Shown piece after piece: positions 15,212-22,747 of a stretch of 30,589 nucleotides of DNA. Under the pieces are notes generated by a model, which saw only the letters and a program-made list of their open reading frames with translations, did no database searches and was not told where the DNA came from. The stretch lies in contig DCJH01000015.1 of NCBI GenBank assembly GCA_002317385.1, positions 1 to 30,589 of the forward strand, read 5' to 3'. The position numbers and the translations under genes were made by a program. The stretch is from Prevotella sp. UBA1705 (GTDB lineage Bacteria > Bacteroidota > Bacteroidia > Bacteroidales > Bacteroidaceae). Positions within the stretch are counted from its first letter, which is position 1; the number at the start of each line of letters is the position of its first letter.

Positions 15212-15832
15212 TCAGAGCAGGTCGAGCCCTTGCTTCTTCAGCGCCGACTGCGCCACGCGCTCATACATCACGCCCAGGTCGGCGAAATGGGTAATGGCAT
15301 TCATCGCCGTGTGCTTCACACTGAGCGAGCCCGACTGCAGCGCGGTGATGGCCTGGTCTAAGAATTCGTGGATGCCCCGCTCGTTGGGCTCCTGTCCTTT
15401 CATGAAGAGGCGACTCAGAATGTCGTATGCACAGATCTGGTAGACGTCGCCCTCGTGCGCCATCCAGCGGTAGGCGATGGCCGGAGCATAGTCTACATAC
15501 TGATAGAGATTGAAGGCTTGCATCTCTGCCATCTCCTGCGAGCGGGTCTGTTCCATCCATATCTCGGCTATCTCCACGGGCATCTTGTCGGCCGGCATCA
15601 CCAGCGTGGCGAGTATCTTGCACTCGCGGATATCCTCCTTCCATAGCTCGATGGCCAGGTCGTAGTCCTTCCCAATCTCCTTGCCCATCTCGCGAAGTCG
15701 GGTGAAAGGCACCCCCCAATTGAGGTGATAGTCCAACCCCTTGTCGCGCATCGATTGAGCCGCCACGCCGTTCATCATCAGGCGAAAGCTCAGTTTAATT
15801 TCCTTGATCTTATCTTTTGTATTTTCGTTCAT
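15212..15832 (-). CDS. AlkD-like DNA alkylation repair family protein
   Basis: A 206-residue, mostly alpha-helical cytoplasmic protein that looks like a HEAT-repeat DNA glycosylase of the AlkD/AlkC type. The segment LAIELWKEDIRECKILATLVM (about residues 60-80, shortened here to its core LWKEDIRECKILATLV) is the hallmark of the family, and helical pairs continue to the C-terminus. Such enzymes remove bulky or cationic alkylated bases without base flipping. I cannot align the catalytic aspartate or tryptophans with certainty, so a non-catalytic relative is possible. I chose the ATG at 15832 (MNENTKDKIKEIK); an in-frame GTG at 15883 and an ATG at 15877 would add a non-conserved leader. It is 128 bases downstream of the DPP III gene. 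Confidence 0.72.
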   Translation of the reverse strand: MNENTKDKIKEIKLSFRLMMNGVAAQSMRDKGLDYHLNWGVPFTRLREMGKEIGKDYDLAIELWKEDIRECKILATLVMPADKMPVEIAEIWMEQTRSQEMAEMQAFNLYQYVDYAPAIAYRWMAHEGDVYQICAYDILSRLFMKGQEPNERGIHEFLDQAITALQSGSLSVKHTAMNAITHFADLGVMYERVAQSALKKQGLDLL

Positions 15833-15937
15833 CTTTTTCAATATTATATTTTTATCATTCCCCGGGCTCGGACTCATCCCCACCCTATCTTGTCGTGCCG
15901 GCGTATATGTGGAAAAATTCAGCCTTCACGCCGAACC

Positions 15938-15966
15938 AATTATGAATTATGAATTATGAATTATGC
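15938..15966. repeat. Heptad repeat beginning at the dipeptidyl peptidase stop codon
   Basis: On the minus strand the TAA stop is followed directly by three TTCATAA heptads and a partial fourth. On the plus strand it appears as repeated GAATTAT. Each perfect unit contains a stop in one frame. Confidence 0.85.
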
Positions 15967-17904
15967 ATTACCAGAGTATCTCATCATCTGTTCGGCATAT
16001 CCCTCGGTGTAATCCACGCTGATATCGATAATCTCGCCAGCCTCATCGCACACCGGCGTCATCCTCGGATTGATGAAACCCTTATAGGGTGCGAGGTTCA
16101 ATCGCTCGTAGCGGCTCAGCACCTCGGCGTGAATCTCCGGGTCTACGCTCACCGCATAGCGTTCCACCAACTGCCGGGCAGCCTCATAGTCGCCCTCGCT
16201 CTTGATGCGCTGCACCTCGGCGAGCAGGCGGGCAAAGAGCCCACGCAGCGCCTCGTAGTCATTGATTTGGACGAAAGTCTTGCCATTTCGTTTAACGAGT
16301 TCCACCACTCCGTTGCCATTTTCCAGTGCCCAGTGGGCTATGAGCGCCCGATTTCGCATGTGGCTCTCCTCAATCTGATGCCCTGGTTTGATGCGCACGA
16401 GCTGCGTCATGAGGCCGTTCATCATATAGTGGTAGTACTGACTCTTGTAGGCTTCGGCATCGGGCACAAGCCCAAGTTCCACGAGTTTCTCGTCGGCCAG
16501 ATAATAGAGCCCGAAGAGGTCGGCTCGCGCCTCCTCGTTGGTGCTGCCATAGGCCTTCAGGCTGTCGGGGTCTACGCCAGGCAACAGCTGCCCGCTGCCA
16601 TGGCCCAGACACTCGTGGAGGTCGGTGTGCAGGTCGTCGCAGAGGTCGCCATAGCGCTCTATGAGCTGGCGGGTAGGCTCGTCGATCACAAACTCCTCGT
16701 CGAATCCGTTGCCCCTTGCCGCCTTCTTGTAGGCGTCGGTGAGGTTTCCGATGGTCACGCTCTTGGAGCCATACTGCGCCCTGATCCAGTCGGCGTTGGG
16801 CAGGTTGATGCCGATGGCCGACGCCGGATATTCGTCGCCGCCGAGCATGGCCGCGCAGATCACGTTGGCCGTCACGCCCTTCACCTGCGGCTTGCGGAAG
16901 CGCGGGTCCACGGGCGAGTGGTCTTCAAACCACTGGGCATTGCCCGCAATGGTCTGCGTGCGGCGCGTAGCCTCCAGGTCTTTGTATTCCACGATGCCCT
17001 CCCACGAACCTTTCAGCCCGAGCGGATCGCCATAGACCTCGATAAATCCGTTGATGAAGTCCACCTGTCCGTCCTGTTCCTGCAGCCACTCGATGGAGTA
17101 TTCGTCGAATCGTTGCAGGTCGCCGGTCTCGTAATAGTCTATGAGCAGGTCGATCACTCGGCGCTGACGGTCGTTCTCGGCCACCTCGCGCGCCTTGCCG
17201 AGCCAGCCTATGATGCGGCGGATGTGCTCGCCATAGAGCCCGTTGGCGGTATAGCGCAGCTCCTCCAGGTGGCCACGACGCTTCACGAGTTTGCTGTTCA
17301 GACCGAACGACGGCTGCCCGTCGCCCTTATAGTCGGCCTTCTGGCGGGCATAAAACTCCTCCACCTCCTGCTGCGTCACGCCCTCATAGTAGTTGCAGGC
17401 AGAGGTCAGCACGAGGTCGTCGCCATCGGCCTGGTTCACACGCTTGGGCTGCACCGTGGGATCGAACACCACGGGCGCTATCTCGCCCACCACCGCTTCC
17501 CACGACACGTAGCCCTCGGGCAGACGGTCGGCGGGCAGCGATGCCGCGGCCTCGCGCAGCCATTGCTCCGAAAACTCGGGCACGAATTTCTCGCAGCCAT
17601 AGTGGTGATGAATGCCATTGGAGAACCAGAGGCGCTTCAGATAGACCGTCATCGCCTGGAAATCATCCAACTCCCTATCGCCCTCGAAGCCCGTATATAC
17701 GGCCTCAAGGGTGTGGCGAATGAGCAGATTGTACTTACCAAACTGGTCGGTCACAATGTCTCGCCCGGCCAGCGTGGCCTCCGCGAGATAATAGATATAT
17801 TTCTTTTGTTGGAGCGTGAGCTGCTCAAATCCATCCAGTCTGTAGCGCAGCATCTGGATATCGGCAAAGCGCTCATCGGCATACTCAAATTTTTCTTCTT
17901 TCAT
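15961..17904 (-). CDS. Dipeptidyl peptidase III (M49 zinc metallopeptidase), cytosolic
   Basis: A 647-residue zinc peptidase of family M49 that removes dipeptides from the N-termini of short peptides. The diagnostic six-residue zinc motif HECLGH is at residues 430-435, with cysteine as the third residue as I recall for bacterial relatives, and the second motif NEEARAD (456-462) supplies the glutamate ligand. Upstream, GNAQWFEDHSPVDPRFRKP and ANVICAAMLGGDEYPASAIG are typical of the family. No signal peptide or lipobox is present (MKEEKFEYADERFADIQML), so the enzyme should be cytoplasmic and serve peptide turnover. Length is slightly below the roughly 675 of the Bacteroides homologue, mainly for lack of a leader. 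The ATG is preceded by a -7 box 38 bases away. The stop codon runs straight into a heptad repeat. Confidence 0.94.
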   Translation of the reverse strand: MKEEKFEYADERFADIQMLRYRLDGFEQLTLQQKKYIYYLAEATLAGRDIVTDQFGKYNLLIRHTLEAVYTGFEGDRELDDFQAMTVYLKRLWFSNGIHHHYGCEKFVPEFSEQWLREAAASLPADRLPEGYVSWEAVVGEIAPVVFDPTVQPKRVNQADGDDLVLTSACNYYEGVTQQEVEEFYARQKADYKGDGQPSFGLNSKLVKRRGHLEELRYTANGLYGEHIRRIIGWLGKAREVAENDRQRRVIDLLIDYYETGDLQRFDEYSIEWLQEQDGQVDFINGFIEVYGDPLGLKGSWEGIVEYKDLEATRRTQTIAGNAQWFEDHSPVDPRFRKPQVKGVTANVICAAMLGGDEYPASAIGINLPNADWIRAQYGSKSVTIGNLTDAYKKAARGNGFDEEFVIDEPTRQLIERYGDLCDDLHTDLHECLGHGSGQLLPGVDPDSLKAYGSTNEEARADLFGLYYLADEKLVELGLVPDAEAYKSQYYHYMMNGLMTQLVRIKPGHQIEESHMRNRALIAHWALENGNGVVELVKRNGKTFVQINDYEALRGLFARLLAEVQRIKSEGDYEAARQLVERYAVSVDPEIHAEVLSRYERLNLAPYKGFINPRMTPVCDEAGEIIDISVDYTEGYAEQMMRYSGNA

Positions 17905-17942
17905 CGTTGCTTTCCCGCCCCGACAATGGGTCGGGGGATGTG

Positions 17943-17950
17943 CAAAGATA
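17943..17950 (-). promoter_or_regulatory. Probable -7 promoter box for dipeptidyl peptidase III (TATCTTTG)
   Basis: TATCTTTG on the minus strand fits TAnnTTTG and ends 38 bases before the ATG. Nineteen bases further upstream there is TTTT, a three-of-four match to the -33 TTTG element, which makes this one of the better promoter candidates here. Confidence 0.65.
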
Positions 17951-18338
17951 TAGTTTTATTTTCATTCGGAAAAGACTTGCGGCAGATAACAAACGGAATT
18001 ATTACATTTTTTTAATGTAGCCCCTGTCAGGGCAACCCCAATCGATGGGATAAACCTCCTGGCAGAAGCCCATTTTCCCGAGCCTACCCTTGCCGATTCG
18101 ACAACAGGCCCTTCCATCCTGCACCAAGCCATCCTCGCCCATCAAACCAAGCCTGACACAGCCTTCTGAGGCTCTCCATTTTCCATAAAAGCCTACCCTT
18201 CCTCACTATGCCAACATCCATATTTTGTCACTATTATTCATCAATCATTTTTTCTCCTCTTAGCTTTCGCATCATCATCCAGGCCTTGATTTTTCGAATT
18301 CGGCTACCCATTTTTCCGTCTCAGCATCGCTAAGCCAT

Positions 18339-18513
18339 AGCGAAAAGGCCCTTTTCGCCAGGCTATTTCGCCGAAACGGGGCTGACGGAGCTATCTATTG
18401 GGATGGCGATAAGGGCGCTTTCGCAAGGCCATCTCTATCCTTTCGCTGGGCGATAAGGGCCTTATCGCCCAGCCAATGCTACCTGATGATGGCGAGAAGG
18501 GCCTTTAGGCGGG
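18339..18513. repeat. Cluster of GCGATAAGG-type palindromes
   Basis: Four related sites share the pattern GCGA-n-AAGG followed by its complement. Site 1 (18340-18358) has perfect 9-base arms GCGAAAAGG/CCTTTTCGC around one base. Site 2 (18405-18426) is degenerate. Site 3 (18446-18472) has perfect 13-base arms CTGGGCGATAAGG/CCTTATCGCCCAG around one base. Site 4 (18491-18513) is degenerate. A small TTTCG/CGAAA palindrome lies at 18366-18376. GATGGCGAKAAGGGC recurs directly at 18402 and 18488. Confidence 0.8.
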
Positions 18514-18641
18514 ATTTCGGAGCAGCGAGATTCAGGCAGGTTTTCGGAGAGAGGGCAGCGGCTTCTCCCAGAAGGGCAATCCCAGGCAAGGCTTTCCGCT
18601 TTTTTCATCGGGTATTTTTCTCTGGAGAGCAGGGCTCTTCC

Positions 18642-18667
18642 GACTGGTCGGACCAGTCGGACTGGTC
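18642..18667. repeat. Overlapping GACTGGTC/GACCAGTC palindromes
   Basis: GACTGGTC, GACCAGTC and GACTGGTC follow each other with single G spacers, so two perfect 8-base-arm palindromes share the middle arm. The step is 9 bases. I recall similar GGACTGGTC runs between genes in Bacteroides, but cannot assign a function. Confidence 0.75.
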
Positions 18668-18766
18668 TGACGAACTCTTCCCCCATTTCCCCCAAAACCA
18701 CGCTCTTATCTTGGCGCAAGCCCCCAACTTTTTGCGCCTTAGCGCCCAAAACTCAAAAAAAATGCG

Positions 18767-18774
18767 TAAGTTTG
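18767..18774 (+). promoter_or_regulatory. Probable -7 promoter box for the GH2 gene (TAAGTTTG)
   Basis: TAAGTTTG in the context TGCGTAAGTTTGCA fits the Bacteroidetes -7 consensus and ends 36 bases before the ATG. The same TGCGTAASTTTGCA context is found ahead of uxuA. No clear -33 TTTG is seen at the expected distance. Confidence 0.65.
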
Positions 18775-18810
18775 CACTATACAAAACGCTACGCTTAAGA
18801 ATTTGTCTCA

Positions 18811-21252
18811 ATGAAATCAATCCTTCTCCGTGCCGCCCTGCTGGCACTTCCGCTTGCCATCCAGGCCCAGACCCGACAGGACTATAACCTCCGCACATGG
18901 TCGTTCTCCCACGACAGTGTGGCATGGCAACCCGTCACTGTGCCCCACGACTGGGCCATCAGCGGTCCGTTCGATAAGAAATGGGACCTGCAATATGTGG
19001 CTATCGAACAGAATTTTGAGAAGGAGAAGACCGAAAAGTCGGGCCGCTCGGGCGCTCTGCCCTGGATTGGCCGTGGCTATTACACCACCCATATCAAGCT
19101 GCCCTCTCTCCACGGACGCCGCGCCACGCTTGTGTTCGACGGCGCGATGGCCGAGCCCACGGTCTATGCCAACGGCCAGCGCGCCGGCTACTGGGCCAAT
19201 GGGTATAATGCCTTTCGCATCGATGCCACGCCGTTGCTCCACGAAGGCGACAACCGCATAGACGTTAGTCTGCAAAATGTGGAGGAGAGCAGCCGCTGGT
19301 ATCCTGGCGCCGGACTCTACCGGCCAGTGCGTCTGGTGGTCTCGCCCGCCCTGTGCATAGACCCATGGGGCACCTTTGTGCGCACCCTCGAAGCCGACTC
19401 ACTATCGGCCCGCCTCGCCATCGACACCCAACTGCAGGGCTTCGAAGAGCACGACGGGCTCACCGTGGAATACCGTCTGACCGACGCCACGGGCCATTCC
19501 TGGCAGGCTTCGCAGGCCAGCGTCGACGCTCAGGGCCATGCCCATGCCGAGATTGCGTTGACTCGCCCGCGCCTGTGGTCGCCCGAGACACCCCATATAT
19601 ATAAGGTGGAAACGCGTCTCCTGCAGTCGGGCCGGCTCGTCGACGCCTCGACCGTGCGCACCGGAGTACGCACCATCAGCATCGACTCTATCCATGGGTT
19701 CCGCCTCAACGGCGTGAGCCGCAAGATCAAAGGCGTGTGTCTGCACCACGACCTCGGCCCGCTTGGTGCGGCAGTCAATAGGGCAGCGCTCATCCGACAG
19801 GTGCGCCAGCTCAAGGACATGGGCGCCGACGCCATACGCACCGCCCACAACATGCCGTCGCAGACACAGATGGAGGTCTACGACTCGCTGGGAATGATGG
19901 TCATGGCCGAGAGCTTCGACATGTGGGTCTACCCCAAATGCAAGAATGGCTACGCCCGATTCTTCAACGATTGGGCCGACCGCGACATCACCAATCTGGT
20001 GCTCGCCAACCGCAACCACCCCTCCATCGTGATGTGGTCGATAGGCAACGAGATTCCCGAGCAGTGGAGCGAGGAGGGCCGCAACATTGCCGCCCACCTG
20101 CAAGACCTGTGCCATCGACTCGACCCCACGCGCCCAGTGACGCAGGGCATGGACCATGCCGACGAGGCGTTGAAGTCGGGGTTTGCCCAGGTGATGGACG
20201 TGCCGGGATTCAACTACCGCGTCTTCAAGTACGATCGCAATATGAAAGGTCTCCGCACGGGCTTCCTGCTCGGCTCAGAGACGGCCTCGACGGTGAGCTC
20301 GCGCGGCGTCTACAAGTTCCCGGTAACCTTCCAAGTGGCCAAGGCTTATGCCGACGGACAGTCGTCGAGCTACGACACGGAGTGGTGCTCGTGGAGCAAT
20401 CTGCCCGAGGAAGACTTCATGGCCGAGGAGGATAAGCCTTACGACATCGGTCAGTTTGTGTGGACCGGCTACGACTATCTGGGCGAACCCACGCCCTTCG
20501 ATGAGTATTGGCCCAGCCGAAGCAGCTATTTCGGCATCATGGACCTGGCCGGATTGCCCAAAGACCGCTACTATCTCTATCGGTCGGTGTGGAACAAAGG
20601 CAGTCACACGCTGCACATCTTGCCCCACTGGACGTGGCCCGACCGCGTGGGACAGACTACTCCGGTGTTTGTCTATACCGACTATCCCGAGGCCGAGCTC
20701 TTTGTCAACGGCAAGTCGCAGGGCCGTCAGCGCAAGGCCGCGGGACTGAGGGTAGACGACCAGCGCCCCGCCACGGGAGCCATTGCCCGCCAGCGTGCCA
20801 CACGCTACAGGCTGATGTGGGACGACGTGAAATATGAGCCGGGCGAGCTTCGCGTAGTGGCCTATGATGCCCAAGGGCAGCGCGCGGCCACCCAAACGGT
20901 GCGCACGGCCGGAAAAGCCCGTGCCTTGAGCCTCACGGCCGACCGCTCCACACTCCGTGCCGACGGCGACGACATCACGTTTGTAACCGTGAGTCTCGTA
21001 GACAACAAGGGCACCGAGCTGCCCACTGCCAGCGACCTCATCAAGGTTTCGGTATCGGGAGCCGGCACGTTCCGCGCCCTCTGCAACGGCGATGCCACCT
21101 CACTGGAGCCCTTCACAGAGCCTCAGATGCGCCTGTTCTCGGGCAAACTGGTGGTGCTCGTGCAGGCCAAAGCCTCCCCGGGACCCATCACCCTCACCGT
21201 GAGCTGCCCCTCGCGCCATCTCCGCAAGACCATCAAGCTCTCGGCGCGGTAG
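18811..21252 (+). CDS. Secreted GH2 glycoside hydrolase, beta-galactosidase-like
   Basis: An 813-residue exported enzyme of glycoside hydrolase family 2. The signal peptide is MKSILLRAALLALPLAIQA. The sugar-binding jelly-roll domain follows (about 30-190, with VPHDWAISGPFD and SSRWYPGAGLYRPV), then an immunoglobulin-like domain (about 195-300) and a TIM barrel (about 300-610). The acid/base glutamate is E414 in WSIGNEIPEQ and the likely nucleophile is E490 in LLGSETASTVSSRG. A DUF4982-like domain (about 610-690, with AELFVNGKSQG) and a C-terminal GH2 Ig-like domain (about 710-810, with RALCNGDATSLEPF) complete the plan seen in Bacteroidetes beta-galactosidases. Substrate is uncertain: galactosides are most likely, but a role in uronate-containing glycans is possible given uxuA downstream. 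It starts a plus-strand gene block with its own -7 box. Confidence 0.92.
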   Translation: MKSILLRAALLALPLAIQAQTRQDYNLRTWSFSHDSVAWQPVTVPHDWAISGPFDKKWDLQYVAIEQNFEKEKTEKSGRSGALPWIGRGYYTTHIKLPSLHGRRATLVFDGAMAEPTVYANGQRAGYWANGYNAFRIDATPLLHEGDNRIDVSLQNVEESSRWYPGAGLYRPVRLVVSPALCIDPWGTFVRTLEADSLSARLAIDTQLQGFEEHDGLTVEYRLTDATGHSWQASQASVDAQGHAHAEIALTRPRLWSPETPHIYKVETRLLQSGRLVDASTVRTGVRTISIDSIHGFRLNGVSRKIKGVCLHHDLGPLGAAVNRAALIRQVRQLKDMGADAIRTAHNMPSQTQMEVYDSLGMMVMAESFDMWVYPKCKNGYARFFNDWADRDITNLVLANRNHPSIVMWSIGNEIPEQWSEEGRNIAAHLQDLCHRLDPTRPVTQGMDHADEALKSGFAQVMDVPGFNYRVFKYDRNMKGLRTGFLLGSETASTVSSRGVYKFPVTFQVAKAYADGQSSSYDTEWCSWSNLPEEDFMAEEDKPYDIGQFVWTGYDYLGEPTPFDEYWPSRSSYFGIMDLAGLPKDRYYLYRSVWNKGSHTLHILPHWTWPDRVGQTTPVFVYTDYPEAELFVNGKSQGRQRKAAGLRVDDQRPATGAIARQRATRYRLMWDDVKYEPGELRVVAYDAQGQRAATQTVRTAGKARALSLTADRSTLRADGDDITFVTVSLVDNKGTELPTASDLIKVSVSGAGTFRALCNGDATSLEPFTEPQMRLFSGKLVVLVQAKASPGPITLTVSCPSRHLRKTIKLSAR

Positions 21253-21258
21253 CCTTCC

Positions 21259-21302
21259 GGCTCTCTTTCGGCAGCCTCATCGCTCTCTTCCGGCAGCCTC
21301 GT
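21259..21302. repeat. 22-base tandem duplication after the GH2 gene
   Basis: Two adjacent 22-base copies differ at three positions; the shared core is CTCTCTTYCGGCAGCCTC. It lies 7 bases past the GH2 stop and is non-coding. Confidence 0.75.
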
Positions 21303-21344
21303 TGCTCCTCCTCTTCGGCCCAGCCGCTATCTCGGTCCCTGTAA

Positions 21345-21363
21345 GCCGCCACACTGTGGCGGC
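21345..21363 (+). terminator. Perfect GC palindrome between GH2 and the phosphodiesterase gene
   Basis: GCCGCCACA and TGTGGCGGC form perfect 9-base arms around a single C. It is followed by a C/T-rich stretch (CCTCCCTCCCCCTCAG) rather than a T-run, so it could be a weak terminator, an RNA-processing or stability element, or a protein-binding site. Confidence 0.4.
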
Positions 21364-21408
21364 CCTCCCTCCCCCTCAGTTTCACTTCTCTTCCCCTCTT
21401 CCTACCCC

Positions 21409-22599
21409 ATGTCAAAGCATCACTCCTCCCTTCTCCCTTCCCTGTTGCTCCTCTTGCTCGCCCTCCCCACATGGGCACGCCACTACACCGTCATCGTTTC
21501 GCTCGACGGATACCGATGGGATTATCCCCAATGGTACGACACACCGTTCATCGATTTCATGGCCGAGCAGGGTGTTTCGTCGGGACTTGTCCCGTCGTTC
21601 CCGTCGAAGACGTTTCCCAACCACTACACCCTCGCCACGGGTCTCTATCCCGACCACCACGGCATCATAGCCAATGAGTTCTACGATCCCACCACGGGCG
21701 AGAGCTTCTCGCTGGCCAATGCCGTGCAGAAATCCAACCCGGCGTTCTACGGCGGCGAGCCCATCTGGAACACGGCCCACCGTCAGGGCCGTCGAGTGGC
21801 GGTGTTCTATTGGCCCGGCTCCGACGTGAAGGTGAACGGTCGATACCCCGACAAGTTCTTCTTCTACGACCAGAAGCCACGCCTCACCATGGCTCAGCGA
21901 CTGCAAGGCGTGGTCAGCGAACTGAGCTTGCCCGAGCGACGGCGCCCCGATCTCATCATGGCCTATCTCGAACAACCCGATGCCAGCGGTCACAACAGCG
22001 GTCCACAGAGCAAGCGCACGCGTGCCGCCGTGGGTGAAGTAGACTCTCTGCTGCAGGCCATGTACCTGAATATCCGCCAACTGAGCTATGCCGACAGCGT
22101 GAATCTCCTCGTGGTTTCCGACCACGGCATGACCTGGATTCCGCGCGACCACGCCGTGAGCATCGGCCCAAGTCTCAAGAAGGAGTGGGTGAAGATGGCC
22201 AGCGGCTCGGTGCCCTGCAACGTCTACGTTGAGCCGGGATGTCAGGATTCGGTCTACGAGGCACTGCGACGGGTGGACCATGTCAAGGTGTGGCGCAAGC
22301 AGGACGTGCCTGCCTATCTTCACTACGGCACCCATCCGCGGGTAGGCGACGTGGTGGTGAGCCCCGACGAAGGCTTCGTGATCTATGAAAAGGATATCAT
22401 CGCCGGCGGCACCCACGGCTTCGACCCCACCCTGCCCAGCATGCACGCGCTGTTCAGAGCCATGGGTCCCGACTTCCGCCACACGGAAATCCCACATTTC
22501 AAGAATGTGGACATCTATCCGTTGCTCTGTCGCCTCTTGGGCATAGAGCCCGCGCCAAATGATGGAAATATAGAAGAAATTGAGACAATAGTTAAATAA
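21409..22599 (+). CDS. Secreted nucleotide pyrophosphatase/phosphodiesterase (ENPP type)
   Basis: A 396-residue exported enzyme of the alkaline phosphatase superfamily, type I phosphodiesterase/nucleotide pyrophosphatase branch. A leucine-rich signal peptide ends near TWA (residue 23). The two-zinc site is complete: D33 (VSLDGYRWD), nucleophile T68 in FPSKTFPNHYTLATGLYPDH, D191 and H195 (EQPDASGHNSG), D238 and H239 (VVSDHGM), and a late histidine in AGGTHGFDP. The usual products are a nucleoside monophosphate plus a phosphorylated leaving group, so phosphate or nucleotide scavenging in the periplasm is likely. Length fits the bacterial ENPP group. No -7 box is visible in the 156 bases upstream, so it may be read from the GH2 promoter across the palindrome at 21345. 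Confidence 0.92.
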   Translation: MSKHHSSLLPSLLLLLLALPTWARHYTVIVSLDGYRWDYPQWYDTPFIDFMAEQGVSSGLVPSFPSKTFPNHYTLATGLYPDHHGIIANEFYDPTTGESFSLANAVQKSNPAFYGGEPIWNTAHRQGRRVAVFYWPGSDVKVNGRYPDKFFFYDQKPRLTMAQRLQGVVSELSLPERRRPDLIMAYLEQPDASGHNSGPQSKRTRAAVGEVDSLLQAMYLNIRQLSYADSVNLLVVSDHGMTWIPRDHAVSIGPSLKKEWVKMASGSVPCNVYVEPGCQDSVYEALRRVDHVKVWRKQDVPAYLHYGTHPRVGDVVVSPDEGFVIYEKDIIAGGTHGFDPTLPSMHALFRAMGPDFRHTEIPHFKNVDIYPLLCRLLGIEPAPNDGNIEEIETIVK

Positions 22600-22639
22600 A
22601 AACAGGCCATTTCTCAACCTTTGGTCGCCAAATATTGCG

Positions 22640-22647
22640 TAACTTTG
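22640..22647 (+). promoter_or_regulatory. Probable -7 promoter box for uxuA (TAACTTTG)
   Basis: TAACTTTG within TGCGTAACTTTGCA is a strong Bacteroidetes -7 match. A TTTG lies at 22620-22623, but with only 16 bases between the boxes rather than the usual 19-21. It predicts an untranslated leader of about 90 bases for uxuA. Confidence 0.65.
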
Positions 22648-22747
22648 CAACAAGGGGAACCGCCGCGTCGGCCCATGGGCACGGCATGGCATCCCCGCCA
22701 AGCAACTTAACCGAATAGAAACAACCTCAGATAAAATCAAATCAAGA

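Larger units (their letters stand above)
17905..18810. other. 906-base non-coding region rich in palindromes
   Basis: This gap lies between divergent genes: dipeptidyl peptidase III to the left and the GH2 glycosidase to the right. Each edge carries a -7 promoter box. Between them I see no credible gene: open frames are short, lack family resemblance and are built from repeats. The first part repeats phrases such as GCCTACCCTT (about 18082 and 18191). A cluster of GCGATAAGG-type palindromes lies at 18339-18513 and a double GACTGGTC palindrome at 18642-18667. Confidence 0.7.

Noticed and set aside
15949..18015. 688-codon open frame on the plus strand
   Set aside because: It lies wholly antisense to the complete M49 peptidase gene. 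The translation shows no recognisable domain and is explained by codon bias leaving the opposite frame open.
18462..18925. Short open frames in the palindrome-rich gap, one reading as SDWSDQSDWSD-like repeats
   Set aside because: They are translations of the GACTGGTC and GCGATAAGG repeats, lack family resemblance, and differ between strands in the way non-coding repeats do.
18811..21252. Calling the GH2 enzyme a beta-glucuronidase because of the nearby uxuA
   Set aside because: The domain plan and SETAS nucleophile segment fit the beta-galactosidase-like branch, and I do not see the NxK motif expected for glucuronate recognition.
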